Below are positions 18,202 to 26,600 of a stretch of DNA of 64,000 bases, one piece after another (position 1 is the stretch's first letter; each line of letters starts with the position of its first letter). A model generated the notes under the pieces. That model was not told the DNA's origin, searched no databases, and saw only the letters and a list, made by a program, of their open reading frames with translations. The stretch spans positions 689,501-753,500 of the forward strand of contig NZ_VFIY01000005.1 of NCBI RefSeq assembly GCF_006385175.1, written 5' to 3'. A program made the translations under genes and the position numbers. The stretch comes from Emcibacter nanhaiensis. GTDB taxonomy: Bacteria > Pseudomonadota > Alphaproteobacteria > Sphingomonadales > Emcibacteraceae.

Positions 18202-18374
18202 AAGATCTCTCCACCTTGCAGCGGCGCTGCTTTATTCCATTTTACTTGCCATACGACACCGGAGTCAAACCGGATGCCGTGAGCTACCTGATTATTGTTA
18301 TAACATAGCAAAATGAACAGGAAATGAATTAATTGTGAGGAGGGTCCCCCGATTCCCGTTCGCCTTTTGTTATA

Positions 18375-19418
18375 TCAGCTTTCCAGGGCAGCAATAAGGC
18401 GTTTCATGTCATATGGGAGTTCTGATTCAAATTTCAAGTGTTCGCCGGTCACGGGATGCTTGAATCCGATCACATAGGCGTGAAGCGCCTGGCGGTTGAA
18501 CGACTCGATGGCTTTTCTCGCCTTTTCCGAGAAATTTTTCATCGGCGGGCTGCGCCGGCCATACAGAGGATCGCCGACCAGCGGATGGCCGGCGGCGGAC
18601 ATATGCACCCGCACCTGGTGAGTGCGGCCGGTTTCCAGCTCGCATTCCACCAAAGAGATGCTGGGCGGCAGGGCGGCGGCCTTGATTTTCTTGCCGCCGG
18701 TCACTTTCTGCACCTGCCTCGGCGGCTCCAGCCGGCGCACCACCCGGTAATTGGTCAGGGCGTATTTGCCGCCTTCCTTGACCACGCCCATGCGCAGGCG
18801 GTTATGGGGATCGCGGCCGATATTGGCCTCGATAAAACCGTCGGCCGGGTTGGGTACGCCCCAGACCACGGCGAGGTAGGCCCGCTCCATGGAGTGGTTG
18901 GCGAACTGCTTGGCCAGCTTCTTGTGCGCCCTGTCGGTCTTGGCCACCACCATCAGGCCGCTGGTGTCCTTGTCGATGCGGTGGACGATGCCCGGGCGCT
19001 TGACGCCGTTGATGCCGGACAGGCTGTCGCCGCAATGGTGGATCAGGGCGTTGACCAGGGTGCCGTGCCAGCTGCCGGGGGCGGGATGCACCACCATGCC
19101 GGCCTTTTTGTTGAGCACGATCAGCTGGTCATCCTCATAGACGATGTCGAGCGGGATATCCTCGCCCTCCGGATCCGGCTCGGTGAGGTCGGGAATTTTG
19201 ACCCGGAACTGCTCATCCGGTTTGACCCGGTGGGACGGGTCGTTTATTGTCTGCTGAGCTTTTTCCGGGCCGGTCGAGACCTGTCCGTCGGTGATCAGCT
19301 GTTTCAGGCGTGAACGGCTGAGTTCCGGCAGCTTTTCGGCCAGGAATTTGTCGAGACGCAGGCCACGGGCCTCGTCTTCCACCGTCAGTTCATATATTTC
19401 AGGATCATTGTTCGTCAT
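18375..19418 (-). CDS. rluD: Ribosomal large subunit pseudouridine synthase, RluD family
   Basis: 347 residues from ATG at 19418: N-terminal S4 RNA-binding domain (RLDKFLAEKLPELSRSRLKQ), then the pseudouridine synthase domain with catalytic D149 in HRIDKDTSGL and the RLU signature. It isomerises uridines in helix 69 of 23S rRNA if truly RluD. The open frame runs upstream to 19721, but that stretch is antisense to a divergent gene and is not used. Its ATG interlocks with the divergent gene's ATG in a shared CATG, so no spacer is left and its promoter must lie within that gene. Confidence 0.92.
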   Translation of the reverse strand: MTNNDPEIYELTVEDEARGLRLDKFLAEKLPELSRSRLKQLITDGQVSTGPEKAQQTINDPSHRVKPDEQFRVKIPDLTEPDPEGEDIPLDIVYEDDQLIVLNKKAGMVVHPAPGSWHGTLVNALIHHCGDSLSGINGVKRPGIVHRIDKDTSGLMVVAKTDRAHKKLAKQFANHSMERAYLAVVWGVPNPADGFIEANIGRDPHNRLRMGVVKEGGKYALTNYRVVRRLEPPRQVQKVTGGKKIKAAALPPSISLVECELETGRTHQVRVHMSAAGHPLVGDPLYGRRSPPMKNFSEKARKAIESFNRQALHAYVIGFKHPVTGEHLKFESELPYDMKRLIAALES

Positions 19419-19809
19419 GTCAGAACCACAGATGCCAGTTAATCCCCGTTTTCTCAAGTGGATTGTGATTATTTTGGGAATTTTAATCGTTGTCGGGATC
19501 GTTGTGATTGGCGTGACCATCGCCAGCCGGCTGTCGAAAATGGCGGAACGGCAGGAAGCGGAGAAGCAGGCGGAGTTGGCGGCCCTGCAGCCGAAACCGG
19601 TGGAACCGGCCTGGGCCATGACCGGCGGCCTGACTTTCCCGGAAAATGTGACAGTGGCGCTGGAAGCGGGAGAGAATGTCGCCGCCGCCCAGATGGTGCC
19701 GCAGGGATTGCTGCTGACCATTCAGCGGGGCGGGGAAACCACCGGGCTTTTGCTGGTCAGCCCGGACGGCACGGTACGCAGCCGCTTTACCATTATCCGG
19801 CCCGAATAA
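19417..19809 (+). CDS. Small inner-membrane protein, DUF6476-like
   Basis: 130 residues: one transmembrane helix (about 13-35, WIVIILGILIVVGIVVIGV) and a periplasmic or cytoplasmic beta-rich tail (LTFPENVTVALEAGENV). It matches the layout of DUF6476, alphaproteobacterial proteins that I recall being encoded beside rluD. ATG at 19417 shares CATG with the rluD start; ATG at 19432 is an alternative that would leave a small spacer. Function unknown. The next gene starts three bases after the stop. Confidence 0.7.
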   Translation: MSEPQMPVNPRFLKWIVIILGILIVVGIVVIGVTIASRLSKMAERQEAEKQAELAALQPKPVEPAWAMTGGLTFPENVTVALEAGENVAAAQMVPQGLLLTIQRGGETTGLLLVSPDGTVRSRFTIIRPE

Positions 19810-19812
19810 ACC

Positions 19813-20217
19813 ATGACCCTGCGCGTTCCCCGAAGCTGTCTCGATCAGATCAGGGCCGCGGGGCAGGATGCCTATCCCCTGGAAGCCTGCGGCCTGCTGA
19901 TCGGCCGGGACGGGGAGGTTATGCAGGTGGTGCCCGCAGACAATATCTCCGCCACCCCGGACAAGGCCTTCGAGGTCGATCCGCAAACTCTCATTCACTG
20001 GCAAAAGAAACTGCGCGGCACCGGCCGCTGCATCCTTGGTTCCTATCACAGCCATCCCGACCATCCGGCCGCCCCGTCAGGGCGGGACCGGGTCCGCATC
20101 ACGGAAGACGGTCAGCTCTGGGTAATCCTGTCGGTGACACCGGACGGGGCGGGGGAGATCAATTTTTTTCAGGCACAGGAGGGCGATTTCGCCCCCCTGA
20201 AGGTTTCAGTCTTCTGA
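19813..20217 (+). CDS. M67 family metallopeptidase (JAB/MPN domain)
   Basis: 134 residues, a single JAMM domain. The zinc motif is intact: H79 and H81 in SYHSHPDH, S89 and D92 in SGRD, plus E24 near the N terminus (LEACG). Such free-standing bacterial JAMM proteases remove ubiquitin-like tails, for example from sulfur-carrier proteins, or act in cysteine synthesis. No ubiquitin-like partner gene is next to it. Its 3' end overlaps the convergent DUF3253 gene by 12 bp. Confidence 0.85.
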   Translation: MTLRVPRSCLDQIRAAGQDAYPLEACGLLIGRDGEVMQVVPADNISATPDKAFEVDPQTLIHWQKKLRGTGRCILGSYHSHPDHPAAPSGRDRVRITEDGQLWVILSVTPDGAGEINFFQAQEGDFAPLKVSVF

Positions 20218-20529
20218 CTTTTCCCGTTTGGGGAAACTGACGCCTTCAACCGGCGCGGAGAATTTCACCAGACCCTTCATTTTTTCCGGATCGATCGGTT
20301 CGCCGCGGCGCAGGATGCTGATCCGGCCCTGCCTCGCCAGATGCTTGGCCTGCTGCTTGACCGCCAGCATATATTTGCGCCAGTAATCCTGCGGCGCGTC
20401 CTTGGGGGCGCGGTCGTTGGCGATCATGATGGCGATATCCCGGGGCGCGGCGGTCTTGCCGTCCTCGATCGCCTCCATGATATAGCTGATCACATAGTCT
20501 TCGGTTTTTTCGTCCTGCTCGTCGGTCAT
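20206..20529 (-). CDS. DUF3253-like small protein
   Basis: 107 residues, predicted winged-helix-like: helical N terminus, PRDIAIMIANDRAP, then DYWRKYMLAVKQQAKHLARQGRISILRRGEPIDPEKMKG. The WR..M..V...A..L...G.I.I...G..IDP pattern fits DUF3253. A nucleic-acid-binding role is possible from the fold but not shown. Convergent with the M67 peptidase gene, with overlapping 3' ends. Confidence 0.75.
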   Translation of the reverse strand: MTDEQDEKTEDYVISYIMEAIEDGKTAAPRDIAIMIANDRAPKDAPQDYWRKYMLAVKQQAKHLARQGRISILRRGEPIDPEKMKGLVKFSAPVEGVSFPKREKSED

Positions 20530-20678
20530 TCTCGTGTCCTTTGCTTTCCGCGCTCTAGCATGAAATTTTGCTGACCGCCATATTTCTTTTCTGTGAAATC
20601 GCCGAAAAATGCCGCTTTGGGGTTTTCCGGACCGAATCTTTGGCTATATATAGGCAAAATCATAATACGGACCACACT

Positions 20679-21305
20679 ATGTCGCCAGTATACCTGTTAT
20701 GGGGAGTCCTGATCGGGATCATCGTCGCCGCGCCCATGGGGCCGGTCAATATCCTCTGTATCCGCCGCACCCTGACCCACGGGCCCATGAACGGCTTTGT
20801 CATCGGCATGGGCGCGGCCTGCGCCGATACCATCTTTGGCGCCATTGCCGCTTTCGGCCTGGCCGGCGTGACCCACCTGCTGAACGACTACAGCCTGTGG
20901 GTGGAACTGGTCGGCGGCGTGATCCTGCTGGCGGTGGGGCTCAGGATCTGGAACAGCCATCCGCACCTGACCGACGCCAGGGATGACGCCAGCGACCGCA
21001 TCAAGGCCTCCATCGGTGCCTTCCTGCTGACCATCACCAATCCCATGACCATCCTCGGCTTTGTCGCCATCTTTGCCGGGCTCGGCCTGGGCAATATGGC
21101 CAAGACCCCCTTAAACGGCATCCTGCTGGTGGCCGGGGTGCTGCTGGGTTCGGCGCTGTGGTGGTTTGTCCTTACCGAGGGCGTCGGCCATATGAAAAAG
21201 AAGCTGACCGACGATCACCTGCTGTGGATCAACCGCGGCTGCAGCGTCGTGGTGATCGGTTTCGGAGTGTGGGCGCTCGGCAAGAATGTGCCCCTGATGT
21301 TATAG
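20679..21305 (+). CDS. LysE-family amino-acid/metabolite exporter
   Basis: 208 residues with about six hydrophobic helices. The first helix carries APMGPVNILCIRR, the LysE/RhtB signature. The substrate (basic amino acid, threonine, homoserine or other) is not readable. The open frame extends to 20568, but ATG at 20679 begins the first membrane helix as in family members. The stop overlaps the convergent cysQ 3' end by 6 bp. Confidence 0.87.
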   Translation: MSPVYLLWGVLIGIIVAAPMGPVNILCIRRTLTHGPMNGFVIGMGAACADTIFGAIAAFGLAGVTHLLNDYSLWVELVGGVILLAVGLRIWNSHPHLTDARDDASDRIKASIGAFLLTITNPMTILGFVAIFAGLGLGNMAKTPLNGILLVAGVLLGSALWWFVLTEGVGHMKKKLTDDHLLWINRGCSVVVIGFGVWALGKNVPLML

Positions 21306-22097
21306 AGCCACCTTGCCGTTGGCGATGAACGGGCCGTTGCGGAAATCATTCTTGCCGTACAGGAACGGCGAGCCGTCCGGATTGACCACCTCTCCGCCGG
21401 CGGCGCGCAGCACCGCATGGCCGGCCCCGGTGTCCCATTCCATGGTCGGGCCGAACCGGGGATAGATGTCGGCTTCGGCGCTGGCCACCAGGCAGAACTT
21501 CAGGGAACTGCCGATGGATTTGGTGTCGCTGATGCCGTATCGGTCGAGGAATTCGTTGGTGGCCTCGTCCCGGTGGGACTTGCTGGCAACCCCGACAATG
21601 CCGCTTGCCGGCACGTCGCGCACGGTGATCGGGGTGGCATTTGACGGCACGCCGTCACTATCCACATCCATGATCAGAGCCTCGTCGGCGGACTTGGCCA
21701 GATAGAGCTTTCCAAGCGCCGGGGCATAGACAATGCCGAACACCGGCAGGCGATCTTCCACCAGCGCGATGTTGACGGTAAAATCGGAGCCTTTCTTGAT
21801 AAACTCCTTGGTGCCGTCCAGCGGATCGACCAGCCAGAAGCGGTTGTCCACATCGGGGATATGACCGGCGGCAGCACTCTCTTCCGCCACCACCGGGATT
21901 TCCGGGGTTAATGGCTCCAGGTCGGCAAGGATGATTTTTTCCGCCGCTTCATCGGCCACGGTTACCGGCGAGGTATCGTCTTTATACACCACCTCAAAGT
22001 CCTGGGCGTATATCTCCATGATTTTGCGGCCTGCCGCAATAGCGGTGGGGACAAGCACGTCTGCAAGTTTCTGAAAATCAACGGGCTGCTCGGTCAT
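21300..22097 (-). CDS. cysQ: 3'(2'),5'-bisphosphate nucleotidase
   Basis: 265 residues of the inositol monophosphatase superfamily. Metal and phosphate site residues are visible: E72-E73 (VAEES), D91 and D94 in WLVDPLDGTKEF, and the C-terminal EWDTGAGHAVL. CysQ hydrolyses PAP, the by-product of sulfate assimilation, to AMP. Starts divergently from chpT with a 106-base gap. Confidence 0.9.
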   Translation of the reverse strand: MTEQPVDFQKLADVLVPTAIAAGRKIMEIYAQDFEVVYKDDTSPVTVADEAAEKIILADLEPLTPEIPVVAEESAAAGHIPDVDNRFWLVDPLDGTKEFIKKGSDFTVNIALVEDRLPVFGIVYAPALGKLYLAKSADEALIMDVDSDGVPSNATPITVRDVPASGIVGVASKSHRDEATNEFLDRYGISDTKSIGSSLKFCLVASAEADIYPRFGPTMEWDTGAGHAVLRAAGGEVVNPDGSPFLYGKNDFRNGPFIANGKVAL

Positions 22098-22203
22098 AAA
22101 TTAAAACTTTCTTCTTTACTGCCTATGGTTAATGTCGTTAATTTATGACCCATTATATGGCCGTAAATCCGGCTGTCACCTATCTTGAGAGAAAACCGTA
22201 CAG
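22098..22203. promoter_or_regulatory. Divergent cysQ/chpT promoter region
   Basis: This 106-base spacer must hold both promoters. It contains GGTTAATGTCGTTAATTT (about 22128-22145), two TTAA half-sites five bases apart, reminiscent of but not equal to the CtrA box (TTAA-N7-TTAA). Confidence 0.3.
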
Positions 22204-22842
22204 ATGAAAGATATCGAATTCGCCGCCCTCCTGTGTTCACGCCTGTGCCATGACCTGATCAGCCCGGTGGGCGCCATCGCCAACGGCATTGAAATCCTGG
22301 CGGACGAAGACGATGAGATGATGCGCACAGAGGTTCTCAAGCTGCTCGATCAGAGCGCGTCGCAGACGTCGAACCGGCTGCAGTTTTTCCGGCTTGCCTT
22401 TGGCGCGGCCGGCGGTTTTGGCGAGGAGGTGCCGCTGGATGAGGCGGAGAAGGCCGCCCGGGCCCTGTTTGCCGCGTCCAAGGTGGATGTGGACTGGAAG
22501 CCGCAGGTCGGCATGATGAACAAGGACGCGATCAAGCTGCTGCTGAATTTGGTGCTTTTGGCCGGGGAAAGCCTGATCCGCGGTGGCGAAATGACCATTG
22601 AAGTAGAGGATCTCGGCGAAAATATCCTGATCAATGTAACCGTCACCGGCGACAAGGTGATTTTCCAGGACAAAATCAGTGAAGCCCTGTTGGGCAATGT
22701 TGATGAACAGGCCATCGAGCCGAAGACCGCCCCGGCGTTCCTGGCCAGGAATGTGGCCGAGAAGATCGGTGCCAGCATCAGTAAAACCGATCATAGCGAA
22801 CAGAGTTTCACCCTGTCGGCTTCCTATCCTTCCGCGCAGTAG
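22204..22842 (+). CDS. chpT: Histidine phosphotransferase of the CtrA phosphorelay
   Basis: 212 residues. The N-terminal helix carries the phospho-acceptor H16 in RLCHDLISPVGAI, the ChpT hallmark, followed by a degenerate HATPase-like domain that lacks the ATP-binding boxes. ChpT receives phosphate from the hybrid kinase CckA and passes it to CtrA and CpdR. ctrA lies 6 kb downstream. It is followed by cheA (151-base gap), which ties cell-cycle and motility control together in one region. Confidence 0.9.
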   Translation: MKDIEFAALLCSRLCHDLISPVGAIANGIEILADEDDEMMRTEVLKLLDQSASQTSNRLQFFRLAFGAAGGFGEEVPLDEAEKAARALFAASKVDVDWKPQVGMMNKDAIKLLLNLVLLAGESLIRGGEMTIEVEDLGENILINVTVTGDKVIFQDKISEALLGNVDEQAIEPKTAPAFLARNVAEKIGASISKTDHSEQSFTLSASYPSAQ

Positions 22843-22993
22843 GCACGGCTGCCGACCTGCTGCTCAACCTTTATTCCAGTCAAAGATCAAATAGTTCCAG
22901 AAAAGCCGGAAGACTTTACAGCTTTTTAACCAATTTCTCTCATCTTAGTGAAAACTAAAAGTATCTTTATCCCCAAGGAAGAAGGTTGAGAGT

Positions 22994-25705
22994 ATGGATG
23001 ATCTGTTAAACGAGTTTCTGACGGAAACAGCTGAGAGCATTGATGTTGTTGACGTCGAACTGGTCACCCTCGAGCAGGACCCGAACAATAAATCCGTGCT
23101 GGATAATATTTTCCGGCTTGTACACACAATCAAAGGAACCTGCGGTTTTCTGGGCCTGCCACGGCTTGAATCTGTGGCCCACGCCGCTGAAAACGTTCTT
23201 GGTAAATTCCGCGACGGCGAAATTCAGGTAACGCCGGATGCGGTTACCCTGATTCTGGCCTCTCTCGACCGAATTAAGGAAATTCTGGCCGGACTGGAAG
23301 CCACCGAGGAAGAACCGGCCGGGGATGACAGCGAAATTATTTCTCAGCTGAACGCCATGGCCTCGGGCGAGGCAGCGCCGGCCGCTCCGGTAGCGGAAGT
23401 AGCCCCCGAGCCCGAGCCGGAACCCGAAATTGTCTCCTCCATCGGCAAAGTGCCGGGCGAGGTTTCCCTGGAAGAACTGGAAGCCGCTTTCCAGGCTGCC
23501 CCCGGTCCAGATGACCTGGATCCTGAGGAGGAAGTTGCCGAGGCGCCTGCGGAAGAACCCGCTCCGGTAGAAGAAACGGTTGCTGTCGAGGCTCCGGCCC
23601 AGGAAGCTGCTGCTGCCAAAGGCAAGGCTGGCAACGAACCGAGCGTGGCCACACAGAGCATCCGCGTGAATGTGCACCTGCTTGAAGACCTTATGAATAT
23701 GGTCAGTGAGCTGGTTCTGACCAGGAACCAGCTGATGCAGATCCTGCGTCGTTCCGGGGATACTGAATTTTCCATCCCGCTGCAGCGTCTGAGCCAGTGC
23801 ACCACCGAACTGCAGGAAGGGGTCATGAAAACCCGCATGCAGCCGATCGGCAATGCCTGGGCCAAACTGCCCCGCATCATCCGCGACCTGCAGGTGGAAC
23901 TGGGTAAGAAAATCGACCTGCAGATGCTGGGCGCCGATACCGAGCTGGACCGTCAGGTACTTGAACTGATCAAGGATCCGCTGACCCATATGGTCCGCAA
24001 CTCCGCCGACCACGGCATCGAAATGCCGGAAGCCCGTAAAGCCAGCGGCAAAAAAGAAACCGGTACTATCCGCCTCAATGCCTTCCATGAAGGTGGTCAT
24101 ATTATTATCGACATTACCGATGACGGTGCCGGTCTCGCGGTTGACAAACTGAAGGCCAAGGCGCTGAAAAACGAGCTGGCCACGGAGGCCGAACTGGCTG
24201 AAATGTCCGACCAGCAGATCCAGAAATTCATTTTCCACCCGGGTTTCTCCACAGCGGAGAAAGTCACCAGCGTCTCCGGGCGCGGCGTGGGTATGGATGT
24301 GGTCCGCAGCAATATTGAGAAAATCGGCGGTACCATTGACCTGAAATCCATTGAAGGCAAGGGAACCAGCTTCTCCATCAAGATTCCGCTGACCCTGGCC
24401 ATCGTGTCCGCCCTGATCGTTAAATCTCGGGAAGAGCGTTTCGCCATTCCGCAGATCAGCGTTCTCGAACTGGTGCGGACTTCCGATGATTCAGAACACC
24501 GCATTGAATATATTAATGATACGCCGGTTCTGCGCCTGCGCGATCGTCTCCTGCCGCTTGTCTATCTGGAGAAAATCCTTGGCGTCAATGGCCAGGACGG
24601 CGAGGAAGATGCCGAGAGAAAAGAAGACTTTATCGTGATCACCCAGGTTGGCGCCTTTACCTTCGGTATTGTGGTCGACCAGGTCTTCGATACGGAAGAA
24701 ATTGTGGTGAAACCGGTGGCGCCGATCCTGCGCGACCTGAATATCTACTCCGGGAATACCATTCTGGGTGACGGCAGCGTGATCATGATCCTGGATCCGA
24801 ACGGTATTGCTTCCGAAACAGGCGACGCCCTGTCCGATCTGTCCGACAATGACACGGCCCAGGATGACAGTGTCTCCGTTGCCAATGTCTTCAACGAGAA
24901 AGAAGCCATCCTGCTGTTCCGCGCCGGCGATGACGTACAGCGGGCTGTGCCCCTGTCCCTGGTTGCCCGCCTTGAAGAGGTCGATGCAGAAAATATCGAA
25001 TCCTCCGACGGCAAGCCGGTTGTCCAGTATCGCGGACAGCTGATGCCGCTGGTCAAGCCTTTCGACAATATGCAGATCAAGGAAAGTGGCCGTCAGGCGG
25101 TACTGGTCTTCTCTGACGGTGACCGGACCATGGGGCTGACCGTAGACGAGATCGTCGATATTCTGGAAGACCGTATTGATGTGGAACTGTCTTCCAAGAT
25201 GCCGGGTCAGATCGGTACCGCGGTCATCAACGGCAAGGCCACAGAAGTTATTGATGTGGCGTTCTATATCGAGAAGGCCTTCGGCAAGGTCGGAGGCGCC
25301 GGTACAACGGAAAAAGCCAGGGATCGCCAGCACATCCTGCTGGTCGATGACAGTCCTTTCTTCCTGAATATGATCCGCCCGCTGCTGAGCGCCGCCGGAT
25401 ATCATATCACAGCGGTCAGCACGGCGTCAGAAGCCCTGACCCTGAGGGACAAGGGAATGAACTATGATGTGATTATCAGCGATATTGAAATGCCTGAAAT
25501 CGACGGCTTCTCCTTTGCCGAACAGGTTCGCAAGGATGGGGCATGGCAGGATACCCCGCTGGTGGCCCTGTCCTCCCGCTCTACCCCGCAGGATTTCGAG
25601 CGTGGACGTGAAGTCGGTTTCAATGACTATGTAACAAAACTTGACCGTGAGATGCTGCTGGAAACCATTAACCAGCAGATCGGCAACAAAGTAACAGCAG
25701 CTTAG
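22994..25705 (+). CDS. cheA: Chemotaxis hybrid histidine kinase CheA with receiver domain
   Basis: 903 residues. Order: HPt/P1 domain (H44 in LVHTIKGTCGFLG), acidic Pro/Ala-rich linker (about 120-210, no clear CheY-binding P2 domain), dimerisation helices, HATPase (HMVRNSADHGIE; GRGVGMDVVRSNI), a CheW-like domain (RFAIPQISVLELVRT), a second CheW-like domain (about 630-760), and a C-terminal receiver domain (ILLVDDSPFFLN; phospho-Asp in IISDIEMPEIDG). It autophosphorylates in response to chemoreceptors. The extra CheW-like module and the fused receiver differ from the enterobacterial form; the receiver may act as a phosphate sink. First gene of cheA-W-Y-B-R. Confidence 0.95.
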   Translation: MDDLLNEFLTETAESIDVVDVELVTLEQDPNNKSVLDNIFRLVHTIKGTCGFLGLPRLESVAHAAENVLGKFRDGEIQVTPDAVTLILASLDRIKEILAGLEATEEEPAGDDSEIISQLNAMASGEAAPAAPVAEVAPEPEPEPEIVSSIGKVPGEVSLEELEAAFQAAPGPDDLDPEEEVAEAPAEEPAPVEETVAVEAPAQEAAAAKGKAGNEPSVATQSIRVNVHLLEDLMNMVSELVLTRNQLMQILRRSGDTEFSIPLQRLSQCTTELQEGVMKTRMQPIGNAWAKLPRIIRDLQVELGKKIDLQMLGADTELDRQVLELIKDPLTHMVRNSADHGIEMPEARKASGKKETGTIRLNAFHEGGHIIIDITDDGAGLAVDKLKAKALKNELATEAELAEMSDQQIQKFIFHPGFSTAEKVTSVSGRGVGMDVVRSNIEKIGGTIDLKSIEGKGTSFSIKIPLTLAIVSALIVKSREERFAIPQISVLELVRTSDDSEHRIEYINDTPVLRLRDRLLPLVYLEKILGVNGQDGEEDAERKEDFIVITQVGAFTFGIVVDQVFDTEEIVVKPVAPILRDLNIYSGNTILGDGSVIMILDPNGIASETGDALSDLSDNDTAQDDSVSVANVFNEKEAILLFRAGDDVQRAVPLSLVARLEEVDAENIESSDGKPVVQYRGQLMPLVKPFDNMQIKESGRQAVLVFSDGDRTMGLTVDEIVDILEDRIDVELSSKMPGQIGTAVINGKATEVIDVAFYIEKAFGKVGGAGTTEKARDRQHILLVDDSPFFLNMIRPLLSAAGYHITAVSTASEALTLRDKGMNYDVIISDIEMPEIDGFSFAEQVRKDGAWQDTPLVALSSRSTPQDFERGREVGFNDYVTKLDREMLLETINQQIGNKVTAA

Positions 25706-25716
25706 GAGTATCGGTT

Positions 25717-26175
25717 ATGACAACAAGCGTAAATAACAATGATTTTGTAACCATACGTCTTGCCGGCCAACTGTGCGGCATCCCGGTTCTCACTGTGCAT
25801 GATGTTCTGTCTTCACAGAAGATCACCAAGATCCCCCTGGCGCCCGGCTATGTCGCCGGTGTCCTGAACCTGAGGGGACGGATTGTGACGGCGATCAACC
25901 TGCGCAAGCGCCTTGGCCTTCCGGAAGCCGATAGCAGCGGCGAAAATATGAGTGTCGTTGTCGAGCACAATGGTGAACCCTATAGCCTGTTAATTGATGA
26001 TATAGGGGACGTGCTCTCTCTGCCTGAGGAAGCATATGAGCGTAATCCGGTGACACTGGATGCCTGTTGGCAAGAGGTTTCCGGCGGCATTTACCGTCTG
26101 GAAAAAGAGCTTCTTGTTATCCTGGATGTTCAAAAATTACTAAATTACGGGGCAGATCAAGCTGCAGCAGCATAA
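25717..26175 (+). CDS. cheW: Chemotaxis coupling protein
   Basis: 152 residues, one CheW domain (TIRLAGQLCGIPVLTVHDVL, then YVAGVLNLRGRIVTAINLRKRL, the conserved NLRG segment). It couples chemoreceptors to CheA. AGGAG stands seven bases before the ATG, 11 bases after the cheA stop. Confidence 0.95.
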   Translation: MTTSVNNNDFVTIRLAGQLCGIPVLTVHDVLSSQKITKIPLAPGYVAGVLNLRGRIVTAINLRKRLGLPEADSSGENMSVVVEHNGEPYSLLIDDIGDVLSLPEEAYERNPVTLDACWQEVSGGIYRLEKELLVILDVQKLLNYGADQAAAA

Positions 26176-26219
26176 GGCAGCAGATCAAATATTTAAAAAA
26201 GAGTCTGGAGAATAAAAAA

Positions 26220-26585
26220 ATGAAATCCTGTCTTGTTGTGGATGACTCAAAAGTCATCAGGAAGGTAGCAAGGAGAATCCTGGAAGAGCTCAGCTTCGAA
26301 GTAGTCGAAGCCGTGGATGGACAGGATGCGCTTGACGCATGCAAAAGGGAAATGCCGGATGTTGTCCTGCTGGACTGGAATATGCCGGTAATGAACGGTC
26401 TCGACTATCTGAAGGCGCTCAGAAGCACCGAGGGTGGCGACGGACCGGTTGTGGTTTTCTGCACAACGGAAAACGACATGAGCCATATCAGCGCTGCAAT
26501 TTCTGCCGGTGCCGACGAATATATTATGAAACCCTTTGACCGCGAAATTATTGAATCAAAATTTTCCCAGGTAGGTCTAATTTAA
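26220..26585 (+). CDS. cheY: Chemotaxis response regulator
   Basis: 121 residues, a single receiver domain: acidic pair D8-D9 (VVDDS), phospho-acceptor D52 (LLDWNMP), T83 region (FCTTEND) and K104 (IMKPFD). Phospho-CheY binds the flagellar switch (FliN/FliM) to change rotation. The open frame begins earlier (26067), but ATG at 26220 with GGAG about eight bases upstream gives the exact family N terminus. Confidence 0.94.
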   Translation: MKSCLVVDDSKVIRKVARRILEELSFEVVEAVDGQDALDACKREMPDVVLLDWNMPVMNGLDYLKALRSTEGGDGPVVVFCTTENDMSHISAAISAGADEYIMKPFDREIIESKFSQVGLI

Positions 26586-26600
26586 TAGGAATTACATACA

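Noticed and set aside
18218-18230. GC-rich hairpin before the rpoH ribosome-binding site as an RNA thermometer
   Set aside because: Only 5 bp, does not include the ribosome-binding site or start codon; not enough to claim thermosensing.
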